From: an uncultured Lachnospiraceae bacterium
GTDB lineage: Bacteria; Bacillota; Clostridia; Lachnospirales; Lachnospiraceae
Direction: 5' to 3'
Assembly (NCBI GenBank): GCA_910586755.1
Contig: CAJUJM010000075.1
Coordinates: 1 to 11,074, forward strand
Length of the DNA stretch: 11,074 nucleotides
A program made the position numbers and the translations under genes. The notes below the pieces were generated by a model. It was not told the DNA's origin, ran no database searches, and was given only the letters and a program-made list of their open reading frames with translations. How positions within the stretch are numbered: position 1 is the first letter of the stretch; each line of letters begins with the position of its first letter. Positions 1 to 6,403 of this stretch are shown one piece after another.

Positions 1-158
1 ACAACGTAGACGCAGCAGCATATGTAGGTACTGTAATTGCCAAGAGAGCATTAGAAAAAGGAATCACCGAGGTGGTATTTGACAGAGGCGGTTTCATTTA
101 CCATGGAAAAGTTCAGGCATTAGCAGATGCAGCTCGTGAAGCTGGCCTGAAATTCTAA
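1..158 (+). CDS. rplR: 50S ribosomal protein L18 (uL18), 3' end only
   Basis: This is the C-terminal end of L18, the protein that binds 5S rRNA and joins it to the large subunit. The reading frame has its first full codon at position 3 and gives about 51 residues before the TAA at 156-158. The visible part contains the typical L18 tail: an AAYVGTVIAKRA-like helix, the VVFDRGG strand and turn with the following FIYHGKV, and the final ALADAAREAGLKF. The start lies outside the window. It precedes rpsE by 17 bases, as expected in the spc operon. The identification rests on the tail motifs and on the gene order. Confidence 0.96.
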   Translation, partial: NVDAAAYVGTVIAKRALEKGITEVVFDRGGFIYHGKVQALADAAREAGLKF

Positions 159-175
159 TAGAGAGGAGAACAAGC

Positions 176-685
176 ATGAAGCGTACAATCATTGATGCCA
201 GTCAGTTAGAGTTAAACGACAAAGTAGTGGCAATCAAACGTGTATCCAAGACCGTTAAAGGTGGACGTACCATGAGATTTTCCGCTCTGGTAGTAGTAGG
301 AGATGGCAACGGACACGTTGGTGCTGGCTTAGGCAAGGCCGGCGAAGTTCCGGAGGCAATCCGCAAGGGAAAAGAAGCAGCAGTTAAGAACCTGGTAGAG
401 ATTCCGGTTGATGAGAATAAGAGTATCCCCCATGACTTTTTGGGCAAATTCGGCAGCGCAACGGTTCTGCTAAAGAGAGCTCCCGAAGGTACCGGCGTTA
501 TCGCCGGCGGCCCGGCGCGTAATGTACTGGAGCTGGCAGGAATTAAGAACATTCGTACCAAGTCTTTAGGCTCCAATAACAAGACCAACGTTGTACTGGC
601 TACTATCCAGGGCTTAACCAGTTTAAAGACCCCGGAGGAAGTTGCCAGACTGCGCGGCAAATCTGTGGAAGAGATTACTGAGTAA
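176..685 (+). CDS. rpsE: 30S ribosomal protein S5 (uS5)
   Basis: S5 is a small-subunit protein near the decoding centre and mRNA entry channel, with a role in translational accuracy. The 169-residue product has the normal family length. The N-terminal double-stranded-RNA-binding-like domain holds the S5 signature around residues 24-55 (KRVSKTVKGG, then FSALVVVGDGNGHVGAG). The C-terminal domain holds the LLKRAPEGTGVIAGGPAR segment around residues 98-115. The ATG at 176 is chosen because GAGGAGAA lies 6-13 bases upstream and the sequence begins MKRTIIDASQLEL, as I recall for related clostridia. It lies between rplR and rpmD in the spc operon and is presumably co-transcribed with them. Confidence 0.98.
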   Translation: MKRTIIDASQLELNDKVVAIKRVSKTVKGGRTMRFSALVVVGDGNGHVGAGLGKAGEVPEAIRKGKEAAVKNLVEIPVDENKSIPHDFLGKFGSATVLLKRAPEGTGVIAGGPARNVLELAGIKNIRTKSLGSNNKTNVVLATIQGLTSLKTPEEVARLRGKSVEEITE

Positions 686-699
686 GGAGGATATTGAAC

Positions 700-882
700 A
701 TGGCAGAGAAGTTAAAAATCACATTAGTAAAATCCCCGATTGGTGCTATTCCCAAGCAGAGAGCAACTGTTGAGGCCCTTGGCTTAAGAAAGCTTCACAA
801 GACAGTTGAAATGCCGGACAATGGCGCTGTCAGAGGTATGATTCAGAGTGTACGCCACTTAGTAAAAGTGGAAGAGGTTTAA
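700..882 (+). CDS. rpmD: 50S ribosomal protein L30 (uL30)
   Basis: L30 is a small large-subunit protein that contacts 23S rRNA. The 60-residue product contains the family core KSPIGAIPKQRATVEALGL, the basic LRKLHKTVEM segment and the C-terminal RGMIQSVRHLVKVEEV. An in-frame TTG at 694 would add two residues, but the ATG at 700 is preferred: AAGGAGG at 684-690 is nine bases upstream and overlaps the end region of rpsE, suggesting translational coupling. Length and position between rpsE and rplO are canonical. Confidence 0.97.
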   Translation: MAEKLKITLVKSPIGAIPKQRATVEALGLRKLHKTVEMPDNGAVRGMIQSVRHLVKVEEV

Positions 883-912
883 TTAAAATAATCAAGCAAG
901 GAGGTGCAAGTC

Positions 913-1353
913 ATGGAGTTATCTAATTTAAGACCTGCTGAAGGCTCTAAGCACAGCGATAATTTCAGAAGAGGACGCGGACATGGTTCAGGCAACGGTA
1001 AGACCGCTGGCAAGGGCCATAAGGGACAGAAAGCACGTTCCGGCGCTCCCAGAATCGGTTTTGAAGGCGGCCAGATGCCGTTATACAGAAGAATCCCCAA
1101 GAGAGGTTTCACCAATATCAATTCCAAGAATATCGTAGGCATCAATGTAAGCGCATTAGAGAGATTTGACAACGATGCAGTGGTTACCGTTGAGGAATTA
1201 CTGGCTACGGGTGTTATCAAGAATCCTCGGGACGGTGTTAAGATCCTTGGAAATGGAGAATTAACCAAAAAGCTGAATGTAAAGGTCAACGCTTTCTCTG
1301 AAGGCGCTAAGGCTAAGATCGAGGCTTTAGGTGGAACCTGCGAGGTGATCTAA
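913..1353 (+). CDS. rplO: 50S ribosomal protein L15 (uL15)
   Basis: L15 is a late-assembly large-subunit protein that threads a basic glycine-rich N-terminal extension through 23S rRNA. The 146-residue product starts MELSNLRPAEGSKH and has the expected Gly/Arg/Lys-rich stretch (residues 19-46, RRGRGHGSGNGKTAGKGHKG and onward), then the FEGGQMPLYRRIPKRGF motif and a C-terminal globular domain ending GGTCEVI. The ATG at 913 is chosen over an upstream in-frame GTG at 904, because that GTG is part of the strong SD AAGGAGGTG (898-906). The last codons of the gene carry the SD for secY. Confidence 0.98.
   Translation: MELSNLRPAEGSKHSDNFRRGRGHGSGNGKTAGKGHKGQKARSGAPRIGFEGGQMPLYRRIPKRGFTNINSKNIVGINVSALERFDNDAVVTVEELLATGVIKNPRDGVKILGNGELTKKLNVKVNAFSEGAKAKIEALGGTCEVI
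1342..1350 (+). promoter_or_regulatory. Shine-Dalgarno for secY embedded in the end of rplO
   Basis: GAGGTGATC matches the anti-SD end of 16S rRNA over nine bases and lies six bases before the secY ATG. It is made of the last sense codons of rplO, and the stop at 1351-1353 falls between it and the secY start. Ribosomes finishing rplO would expose or directly hand over to secY, so translation of the two is probably coupled. Confidence 0.85.
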
Positions 1354-1356
1354 TTT

Positions 1357-2673
1357 ATGTTTCAAACACTGAAAAATGCATTCAAGATCAAAGAAATACG
1401 GACGAAGCTTCTGTATACCTTTGGAATGCTGATCGTGATTCGGTTTGGTTCACAGCTCCCGGTACCGGGTGTGAACCCTTCCTACCTGAAAGAATTCTTT
1501 CAGAATACTATTGGACAGAACATGGGCTTTTTCAATGCAATGACCGGCAATTCATTTGATAATCTGTCTGTATTTGCATTGAGTATTACTCCCTATATCA
1601 CATCTTCCATTATCATGCAGCTGCTTACCATTGCCATCCCCAAACTGGAGGAAATGCAGCGGGACGGCGAGGATGGAAGAAAGAAGATTATGGAGTATAC
1701 CCGTTACCTGACCGTTGGTTTGGCCCTGGTAGAATCTATTGCGATGGCGGTAGGTTTTGGCGGAAGAGGCCTGCTAATCAATTACAATGCCTGGAGCGTG
1801 ATTGTAGCGGTTGTCACCATGACCACCGGCAGCGCACTCCTTATGTGGATTGGCGAGCGGATTACAGAGAATGGTGTGGGCAATGGTATTTCTATTGTCC
1901 TGTTGTTCAATATTATTTCCAGTGTGCCCAATGACATGAGAACGCTTTATACTCGTTTCATGCAGGGCAAGAGCGTGGCAGTGGCAGTAGTTATGGGAAT
2001 TATTATCCTGTCTGTATTGGCTGCCATGGTAGTATTTGTTGTTGTATTAAACAGCGGAGAGAGAAGGATCCCGGTTCAGTATTCAAAAAAGATGCAGGGC
2101 CGCCGGATGATTGGAGGCCAGTCCTCCCACATTCCGTTAAAGGTAAATACCGCAAGCGTTATTCCGGTAATTTTTGCTTCTTCTTTAATGTCTATGCCGG
2201 TTGTGATTGCTTCTTTCTTCCAGATTGATTACAGCACCATTGGCGGAAAGCTTTTGCTGGTGTTAAGTTCATCTTCATGGTTTAAACCGGAGATGCCGCT
2301 TTACTCTGTCGGTTTGGTTCTGTACGTTGCGCTGATCATTGTATTTGCGTATTTTTACACCTCCATTACCTTCAATCCGTTAGAGGTTGCAAACAATATG
2401 AAGAAGGCTGGCGGCTTTATCCCGGGTATCCGTCCCGGCAAGCCAACGTCCGAGTATCTGAATAAGATTCTGAACTATATCGTATTTATCGGTGCATGCG
2501 GACTGACCATTATTGCCTTGATTCCCATCATGGTATCCGGTCTGTTTACCGTAGGAAACATTGCTTTTGCAGGGACTTCTTTAATCATCATCGTAGGTGT
2601 TGTTTTAGAAACTGCCAAAGCTATTGAATCCAAGATGTTAGTACGGAATTATAAAGGATTTTTGAACGATTAA
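1357..2673 (+). CDS. secY: Preprotein translocase subunit SecY
   Basis: SecY is the channel-forming subunit of the SecYEG translocon in the cytoplasmic membrane. It passes unfolded secretory proteins outward and membrane segments sideways. The 438-residue product has the usual length and ten hydrophobic segments, approximately at residues 20-36, 70-92, 115-135, 147-167, 176-192, 207-231, 264-288, 315-338, 370-393 and 399-420. Recognisable conserved parts are the plug region after TM1 (VPGVNP near 37-41), ITPYITSSIIMQLL at 77-90, ENGVGNGISI at 171-180, the cytosolic loop RRIPVQY at 236-242, and the C5 loop GIRPGKPT at 357-364 used by SecA and the ribosome. The start is three bases after the rplO stop. 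A stem-loop follows immediately after the stop codon. Confidence 0.98.
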   Translation: MFQTLKNAFKIKEIRTKLLYTFGMLIVIRFGSQLPVPGVNPSYLKEFFQNTIGQNMGFFNAMTGNSFDNLSVFALSITPYITSSIIMQLLTIAIPKLEEMQRDGEDGRKKIMEYTRYLTVGLALVESIAMAVGFGGRGLLINYNAWSVIVAVVTMTTGSALLMWIGERITENGVGNGISIVLLFNIISSVPNDMRTLYTRFMQGKSVAVAVVMGIIILSVLAAMVVFVVVLNSGERRIPVQYSKKMQGRRMIGGQSSHIPLKVNTASVIPVIFASSLMSMPVVIASFFQIDYSTIGGKLLLVLSSSSWFKPEMPLYSVGLVLYVALIIVFAYFYTSITFNPLEVANNMKKAGGFIPGIRPGKPTSEYLNKILNYIVFIGACGLTIIALIPIMVSGLFTVGNIAFAGTSLIIIVGVVLETAKAIESKMLVRNYKGFLND

Positions 2674-2679
2674 AGACTG

Positions 2680-2713
2680 CAGAAGAAGCACCCTGAAACG
2701 GGTGTTTCTTCTG
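2680..2713 (+). terminator. 14-bp stem-loop just after secY (attenuator or processing hairpin)
   Basis: The left arm 2680-2693 (CAGAAGAAGCACCC) pairs with the right arm 2700-2713 (GGGTGTTTCTTCTG) over 14 base pairs with one G-U pair and a six-base loop TGAAAC. It begins seven bases after the secY stop. The T-rich part lies in the stem and no clean U-run follows, so it is not a textbook intrinsic terminator. A partial terminator, an RNA-stability barrier or a processing site are all possible. Confidence 0.6.
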
Positions 2714-2736
2714 GTATTACAGACATAGTAAACCTG

Positions 2737-2789
2737 CATGCGCCCGGCAGAGGACGCGCCGCTGCACAGAAAAGTCTGGCGGGCGCATG
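2737..2789 (+). repeat. GC-rich inverted repeat in the secY-adk spacer
   Basis: CATGCGCCCG at 2737-2746 is perfectly complementary to CGGGCGCATG at 2780-2789. After one mismatch the pairing resumes with CAGA (2748-2751) against TCTG (2775-2778). The 23-base loop (2752-2774) is itself GC-rich in its first half. No function is recognisable. Position and strength suggest an RNA structure that influences read-through into adk. Confidence 0.6.
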
Positions 2790-2807
2790 GGGCATACCTG
2801 AATGCAT

Positions 2808-2831
2808 GCCGCCTGTTCGGCGGCGGATTTT
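2808..2831 (+). terminator. Short GC hairpin with T-run in front of adk
   Basis: GCCGCC (2808-2813) pairs with GGCGGC (2819-2824) around the five-base loop TGTTC; after two G and one A comes TTTT (2828-2831). This looks like a weak intrinsic terminator or attenuator. It ends about 25 bases before the adk start codon. Because adk has no convincing promoter of its own between the hairpin and its start, some read-through would be needed. Confidence 0.4.
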
Positions 2832-2855
2832 CATAGAAAAAAGGGGGACTACAAT

Positions 2856-3500
2856 ATGAAACTTATCATGTTAGGCGCTCCGGGTGCAGGAAAAGGCACT
2901 CAGGCAAAAAAGATTTCCGCAAAGTACGGGATCCCGCACATTTCCACCGGTGACATCTTCCGTGCCAATATTAAAGGCGGCACTGAGCTGGGCATGAAGG
3001 CAAAGGCATTTATGGATCAGGGACAATTAGTTCCGGACGAGATTACTATCGGCATGCTGCTTGATCGCATCAAACAGGATGACTGTGGAAATGGTTATGT
3101 TCTGGATGGTTTCCCCAGAACCATTCCCCAGGCAGAGAGTCTGACCAGGGCGCTTGCAGAGCTGGGAGACAAAATTGATTATGCTGTCAACGTAGATGTA
3201 CCGGATGAGAATATTATCAACCGTATGTCCGGCAGAAGAGCCTGCTTAGGCTGCGGCCAGACCTATCATGTGGTATATAATGCCCCCAAGGCAGAAGGCG
3301 TCTGCGATGCCTGCGGCGAGGGATTGGTGCTTCGCGACGACGACAAGCCGGAAACAGTTAAAAAGCGTCTGGACGTTTACCATGAGCAGACCCAGCCCCT
3401 CATTGATTACTACAAGAAAGCCGGTGTTCTGGCTGAGGTAGACGGCACCCAGGATCTGGAAATGGTATTCCAGGACATTGTTAAGATTTTAGGAGCATAA
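2856..3500 (+). CDS. adk: Adenylate kinase
   Basis: Adenylate kinase interconverts ATP plus AMP and two ADP in the cytosol, keeping adenine nucleotides balanced. The 214-residue product is a long-type enzyme. The P-loop is GAPGAGKGT at residues 7-15, the AMP-binding segment STGDIFRA starts at 30, DGFPRT is at 84-89, and the NRMSGRR arginines are at 122-128. The LID domain carries a zinc-type four-cysteine site, C130-x2-C133 and C150-x2-C153, as known in Gram-positive enzymes. The DDDKPETVKKRL motif at 161-172 closes the active site. An in-frame ATG at 2802 would add 18 residues lying across the upstream hairpin. The ATG at 2856 is chosen because MKLIMLGAPG is the normal family start and an AAGGGGG purine tract lies about nine bases upstream. 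The SD of map lies in its last codons. Confidence 0.98.
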   Translation: MKLIMLGAPGAGKGTQAKKISAKYGIPHISTGDIFRANIKGGTELGMKAKAFMDQGQLVPDEITIGMLLDRIKQDDCGNGYVLDGFPRTIPQAESLTRALAELGDKIDYAVNVDVPDENIINRMSGRRACLGCGQTYHVVYNAPKAEGVCDACGEGLVLRDDDKPETVKKRLDVYHEQTQPLIDYYKKAGVLAEVDGTQDLEMVFQDIVKILGA

Positions 3501-3505
3501 ATATT

Positions 3506-4264
3506 ATGGTATCCATCAAATCTGAGAGAGAAATTAAACTGATGAGGGAAGCCGGAGAGATTCTTGCCAAAGTTCACGACCAACTGGGCAAGGCTATCGA
3601 ACCGGGGATCAGCACCCTGGATATTGACCGTATTGGAGAACGCCTTATCAGGAGCTATGGATGTATCCCTTCCTTTAAGAATTATAATGGGTATCCGGCA
3701 TCCATCTGCATATCTGTCAATGATGAGGTGGTTCACGGAATCCCCAATAAGCGCCACATTCTCCGGGAGGGCGATATCGTCAGCCTGGACGCAGGAGTAA
3801 TTTGGAACGGCTACCATTCAGATGCTGCCCGCACCCATGGAGTAGGCCAAATCGCTCCCGAAGCGGCAAAACTGATTGAGGTCACAAGGCAGAGCTTTTT
3901 TGAAGGAATTAAGTATGCAAAGCCAGGGAACCATCTCAACGATATTTCGACGGCAATCCAAAAATATGCCGAGAGCTTTGGATACGGTGTGGTCCGGGAT
4001 CTGGTAGGTCACGGAATCGGCACCAGACTTCACGAGGAGCCGGAGGTCCCTAACTTTTCTCAGAAAAGAAAGGGTATCCGTCTGGAGCCGGGTATGACCC
4101 TGGCTGTGGAGCCGATGATTACTGCCGGACGGTATGATGTGGTATGGCTGGATGATGACTGGACAGTGGTAACCGATGATGGCTCTCTGGCTGCCCATTA
4201 TGAGAATACTATTTTGATTACCGACGGAGAACCGGAAATCCTGTCCCTGATTAACGGGAAATAA
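3506..4264 (+). CDS. map: Type I methionine aminopeptidase
   Basis: This metalloenzyme removes the initiator methionine from nascent cytosolic proteins. The 252-residue product matches the length of the simple type I bacterial form. All five metal ligands are visible: D95 (SLDAG), D106 (HSDAA), H169 (VGHGIG), E202 (VEPM) and E233 (HYENT). The substrate-binding histidine H77 lies in NDEVVHGIP. The start at 3506 lies five bases after the adk stop; the SD AGGAG (3491-3495) is inside the adk 3' end, implying coupling. The gene order secY-adk-map is classical for Firmicutes. Before infA a small KOW-domain gene often follows in clostridia; here only a structured spacer is present. Confidence 0.98.
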   Translation: MVSIKSEREIKLMREAGEILAKVHDQLGKAIEPGISTLDIDRIGERLIRSYGCIPSFKNYNGYPASICISVNDEVVHGIPNKRHILREGDIVSLDAGVIWNGYHSDAARTHGVGQIAPEAAKLIEVTRQSFFEGIKYAKPGNHLNDISTAIQKYAESFGYGVVRDLVGHGIGTRLHEEPEVPNFSQKRKGIRLEPGMTLAVEPMITAGRYDVVWLDDDWTVVTDDGSLAAHYENTILITDGEPEILSLINGK

Positions 4265-4286
4265 GCAGTAAGTATAAAGCGAAACA

Positions 4287-4343
4287 CCCTGCGGCAGCTG
4301 CCAAACGCGTATGCAGCCATACCTGTTTGGTTTGCTGCCTGGG
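4287..4343 (+). promoter_or_regulatory. Nested stem-loop in the map-infA spacer
   Basis: Four helices nest inside one another: CCC (4287-4289) with GGG (4341-4343); GGCAGC (4293-4298) with GCTGCC (4334-4339); CCAAAC (4301-4306) with GTTTGG (4325-4330); and GTATG (4309-4313) with CATAC (4318-4322) around the tetraloop CAGC. Small internal loops separate them. The structure ends shortly before the infA SD (AGGAGG, 4352-4357). It lacks a U-tail, so it is more likely an untranslated-leader structure or processing site than a terminator. I do not recognise it as a known RNA family. Confidence 0.6.
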
Positions 4344-4366
4344 GGAATAAAAGGAGGAAGTGTGGA

Positions 4367-4585
4367 ATGTCCAAAGCTGACGTTATTGAAATTGAAGGAA
4401 CTGTAGTAGAAAAGCTGCCCAATGCCATGTTCCAGGTGGAACTGGAAAATGGCCACAAGGTATTAGCGACCATCAGTGGAAAGCTGAGAATGAACTACAT
4501 CCGAATCCTTCCCGGCGATAGGGTAACCCTGGAGATGTCCCCCTACGACCTATCCAAGGGCCGCATCATCTGGAGAGATAAATAA
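4367..4585 (+). CDS. infA: Translation initiation factor IF-1
   Basis: IF-1 occupies the A site of the 30S subunit during initiation and works with IF-2 and IF-3. The 72-residue product is exactly family length and is a single S1/OB-fold domain: MSKADVIEIEGTVVEKLPNA, FQVELENGHKVLATISGKLR, and the IRILPGDRVTLEMSPYDLSKGRI strand, ending WRDK. The ATG at 4367 has AGGAGG nine bases upstream. It is the last gene before an internal promoter. Confidence 0.98.
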   Translation: MSKADVIEIEGTVVEKLPNAMFQVELENGHKVLATISGKLRMNYIRILPGDRVTLEMSPYDLSKGRIIWRDK

Positions 4586-4597
4586 GGAAGAAAGTAC

Positions 4598-4626
4598 TTG
4601 CATTATATAGAAATTGATGGTATAAT
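4598..4626 (+). promoter_or_regulatory. Extended -10 sigma-A promoter in front of rpmJ
   Basis: TTGCAT (-35, 4598-4603) and a perfect TATAAT (-10, 4621-4626) are 17 bases apart, and TGG directly before the -10 makes the extended TGnTATAAT form. Transcription should start near 4632-4634. It begins 12 bases after the infA stop and would drive rpmJ-rpsM-rpsK-rpsD-rpoA-rplQ independently of upstream read-through. Confidence 0.85.
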
Positions 4627-4666
4627 GCTTTAGCAACTCTGTTGGTCTATAGAAAGGAGAATTACT

Positions 4667-4780
4667 GTGAAGGTTAGAAGTTCTGTAAAACCGATTTGCG
4701 AAAAATGCAAAATCATAAAGAGAAAAGGCAGTATCAGAGTAATTTGTGAAAATCCAAAGCATAAGCAGAGACAAGGTTAA
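4667..4780 (+). CDS. rpmJ: 50S ribosomal protein L36 (bL36), zinc-binding form
   Basis: L36 is the smallest large-subunit protein and stabilises 23S rRNA near the L10/L11 stalk region. The 37-residue product starts at a GTG with AAAGGAGA about seven bases upstream and reads MKVRSSVKPICEKCKIIKRK and then GSIRVICENPKHKQRQG. The zinc ligands C11, C14, C27 and H32 are all kept, so it is the C-plus type that stores zinc. Length is standard. It is the first gene after the internal promoter and lies 28 bases before rpsM. Confidence 0.97.
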   Translation: MKVRSSVKPICEKCKIIKRKGSIRVICENPKHKQRQG

Positions 4781-4808
4781 TTAATAATTTAGGAGGTGTA
4801 ATACACAC

Positions 4809-5177
4809 ATGGCTCGTATTTCAGGTGTTGACTTACCAAGAGAAAAACGTGTTGAAATCGGTCTGACTTACATTTATGGCATCGGCCGCGCAAGCTCCAA
4901 CCGCATCCTTGCAGAAGCAGGCGTGAATCCTGATACCCGTGTTAAGGATCTGACTGACGACGAAGTAAAGAGACTGGCATCCGTGATTGCTGAGACTCAG
5001 ATTGTGGAAGGTGATTTACGTAGAGAAATCGCTATGAACATTAAGAGACTTCAGGAAATCGGCTGCTACCGTGGTATCCGCCACAGAAAGAGTCTTCCGG
5101 TACGCGGACAGAAGACCAAGACCAACGCAAGAACCCGCAAAGGTCCGAGAAAGACTGTAGCAAACAAGAAGAAATAA
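4809..5177 (+). CDS. rpsM: 30S ribosomal protein S13 (uS13)
   Basis: S13 sits in the head of the small subunit and bridges to the large subunit and P-site tRNA. The 122-residue product begins MARISGVDLPREKRVEIGLT and contains the helix-hairpin-helix-like YIYGIGRASSNRIL segment (21-34). It also has the family signature RGIRHRKSLPVRGQKTKTNA at 88-107 and a basic C-terminal tail that reaches toward tRNA (ARTRKGPRKTVANKKK). The SD AGGAGGTG at 4791-4798 supports the ATG at 4809. Confidence 0.98.
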   Translation: MARISGVDLPREKRVEIGLTYIYGIGRASSNRILAEAGVNPDTRVKDLTDDEVKRLASVIAETQIVEGDLRREIAMNIKRLQEIGCYRGIRHRKSLPVRGQKTKTNARTRKGPRKTVANKKK

Positions 5178-5287
5178 AATACCTTAATCAAAAATTACTG
5201 GAAACTGGTAACAGGAATCGGGTTATATGTTTTAAAAACAGGAATAACGGATTCTAGGAAGAAGCAAAGAAAGTAGGTTAGTTTAAA
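5178..5287 (+). other. rpsM-rpsK spacer with a small hairpin, a direct repeat and a weak SD
   Basis: This 110-base AT-rich spacer is unusually long for two alpha-operon genes. TTACTGGAAACTGGTAA can fold as a seven-pair hairpin with two G-U pairs. AACAGGAAT occurs twice, at 5210-5218 and 5237-5245. Before rpsK only a weak SD-like TAGGTT is seen, in contrast to the strong SDs of neighbouring genes. No coding capacity, tRNA or convincing promoter was found. Confidence 0.45.
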
Positions 5288-5689
5288 ATGGCTAAAAAAG
5301 TGTCCACTGCAAAGAAAGTGACAAAAAAGCGTGTAAAGAAAAACGTTGAACGCGGACAAGCACACATCCAGTCATCTTTTAACAACACGATAGTGACTTT
5401 AACGGATGCACAGGGGAATGCCTTATCATGGGCAAGTGCTGGTGGTCTGGGATTTAGAGGTTCAAGGAAATCTACTCCATATGCGGCTCAGATGGCAGCA
5501 GAAACTGCAACAAAGGCAGCTCTTGTACACGGTTTAAAATCAGTAGATGTTATGGTAAAGGGTCCTGGATCAGGACGTGAAGCAGCAATCCGCGCCCTTC
5601 AGGCTTGCGGATTAGAAGTAACCAGCATTAAGGACGTAACCCCGGTACCGCATAATGGTTGCCGTCCGCCGAAGCGTAGAAGAGTCTAA
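5288..5689 (+). CDS. rpsK: 30S ribosomal protein S11 (uS11)
   Basis: S11 lies on the platform of the small subunit, near the mRNA exit and the E site. The 133-residue product has a lysine-rich N-terminal extension (1-20), the core SSFNNTIVTLTD at 29-40, GFRGSRKSTPYAAQ at 55-68, VKGPGSGREAAIRAL at 90-104 and the signature tail PHNGCRPPKRRRV at 121-133. Length is near the family norm. The ATG at 5288 gives the usual MAKK start, although its SD is weak. rpsD follows 18 bases later. Confidence 0.98.
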   Translation: MAKKVSTAKKVTKKRVKKNVERGQAHIQSSFNNTIVTLTDAQGNALSWASAGGLGFRGSRKSTPYAAQMAAETATKAALVHGLKSVDVMVKGPGSGREAAIRALQACGLEVTSIKDVTPVPHNGCRPPKRRRV

Positions 5690-5707
5690 TCTTAGGAGGT
5701 AAGTAAA

Positions 5708-6301
5708 GTGGCAGTTGATAGAGTTCCTGTTCTTAAAAGATGTAGATCCCTTGGCCTGGACCCCATCTATTTAGGAATTGACAAGAAATCCAATAGAGAG
5801 TCTAAAAGAGCAAACAAGAAGATGAGCGAGTATGGCACTCAGTTAAGAGAGAAGCAGAAAGCGAAATTCATTTACGGCGTATTAGAGAAGCCCTTCCGTA
5901 ACTATTACGAGAGAGCGGCTCGTATGAAAGGTCAGACTGGTGAAAACCTGATGATCATGCTGGAGACCAGACTGGACAACGTACTGTTCCGCATGGGTAT
6001 CGGCAGAACCAGAAAAGAGAGCAGACAGATTGTAGATCACAAGCATGTTTTGGTAAACGGTAAGTGTGTAAATATCCCCTCCTATTTAGTAAAGGCTGGA
6101 GATGTTATTGAGATTAAAGAGAAGTTTAAATCCGCACAGAGATACAAAGACATCTTAGAGGTAACCGGAGGCCGTATGGTACCGGCTTGGCTGGAAGTTG
6201 ATCAGGAGGCATTAAAGGGCACTGTTAAGGAACTTCCCACCAGAGACGAGATTGATGTTCCTGTAAATGAAATGCTTATCGTCGAGTTGTACTCCAAATA
6301 A
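5708..6301 (+). CDS. rpsD: 30S ribosomal protein S4 (uS4)
   Basis: S4 is a primary 16S rRNA-binding protein that nucleates assembly of the 30S body; in several bacteria it also represses its own operon. The 197-residue product starts at a GTG with AGGAGGT (5694-5700) seven bases upstream. The N-terminal domain spans about 1-86, and the S4 RNA-binding domain lies at about 87-150 (TRLDNVLFRMGIGRTRKESR and onward through HVLVNGKCVNIPSYLVKAGD). Of the four cysteines that bind zinc in C-plus S4 proteins, only C12 is present in the N-terminal region, so this is a zinc-free form. It is encoded inside the alpha operon, unlike the separate rpsD of Bacillus. Confidence 0.98.
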   Translation: MAVDRVPVLKRCRSLGLDPIYLGIDKKSNRESKRANKKMSEYGTQLREKQKAKFIYGVLEKPFRNYYERAARMKGQTGENLMIMLETRLDNVLFRMGIGRTRKESRQIVDHKHVLVNGKCVNIPSYLVKAGDVIEIKEKFKSAQRYKDILEVTGGRMVPAWLEVDQEALKGTVKELPTRDEIDVPVNEMLIVELYSK

Positions 6302-6314
6302 AAAATCCATCATT

Positions 6315-6345
6315 GCTTTGGCCTGCATATATTGCAGGTCAGAGC
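6315..6345 (+). terminator. 13-bp stem-loop between rpsD and rpoA
   Basis: GCTTTGGCCTGCA (6315-6327) pairs with TGCAGGTCAGAGC (6333-6345) over 13 base pairs, two of them G-U, around the loop TATAT. CCAT before and ATGG after can extend it across a bulge. TCTTTATTCTG follows, which is T-rich but not a clean U-run. Possible roles are partial termination, a processing site or a regulatory target ahead of rpoA. Confidence 0.6.
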
Positions 6346-6403
6346 ATGGTCTTTATTCTGAGTATGTACCCTCGATTATATGACCCAGAAGGAGGGGCTG
6401 TTA

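Noticed and set aside
202..660. 152-codon reverse-strand frame opposite rpsE
   Set aside because: It is entirely covered by the certain rpsE gene, has no SD or family features, and is a shadow of the coding pattern.
879..1289. 136-codon reverse-strand frame opposite rplO
   Set aside because: It overlaps rplO fully and has no recognisable domain or start signal.
2802..2855. 18-residue N-terminal extension of adenylate kinase
   Set aside because: It overlaps a GC hairpin, lacks an SD, and the family starts at MKLIMLGAPG, for which ATG 2856 fits.
3818..4456. 212-codon reverse-strand frame opposite map and infA
   Set aside because: It runs across two well-identified genes and the structured spacer; no SD and no family motif.
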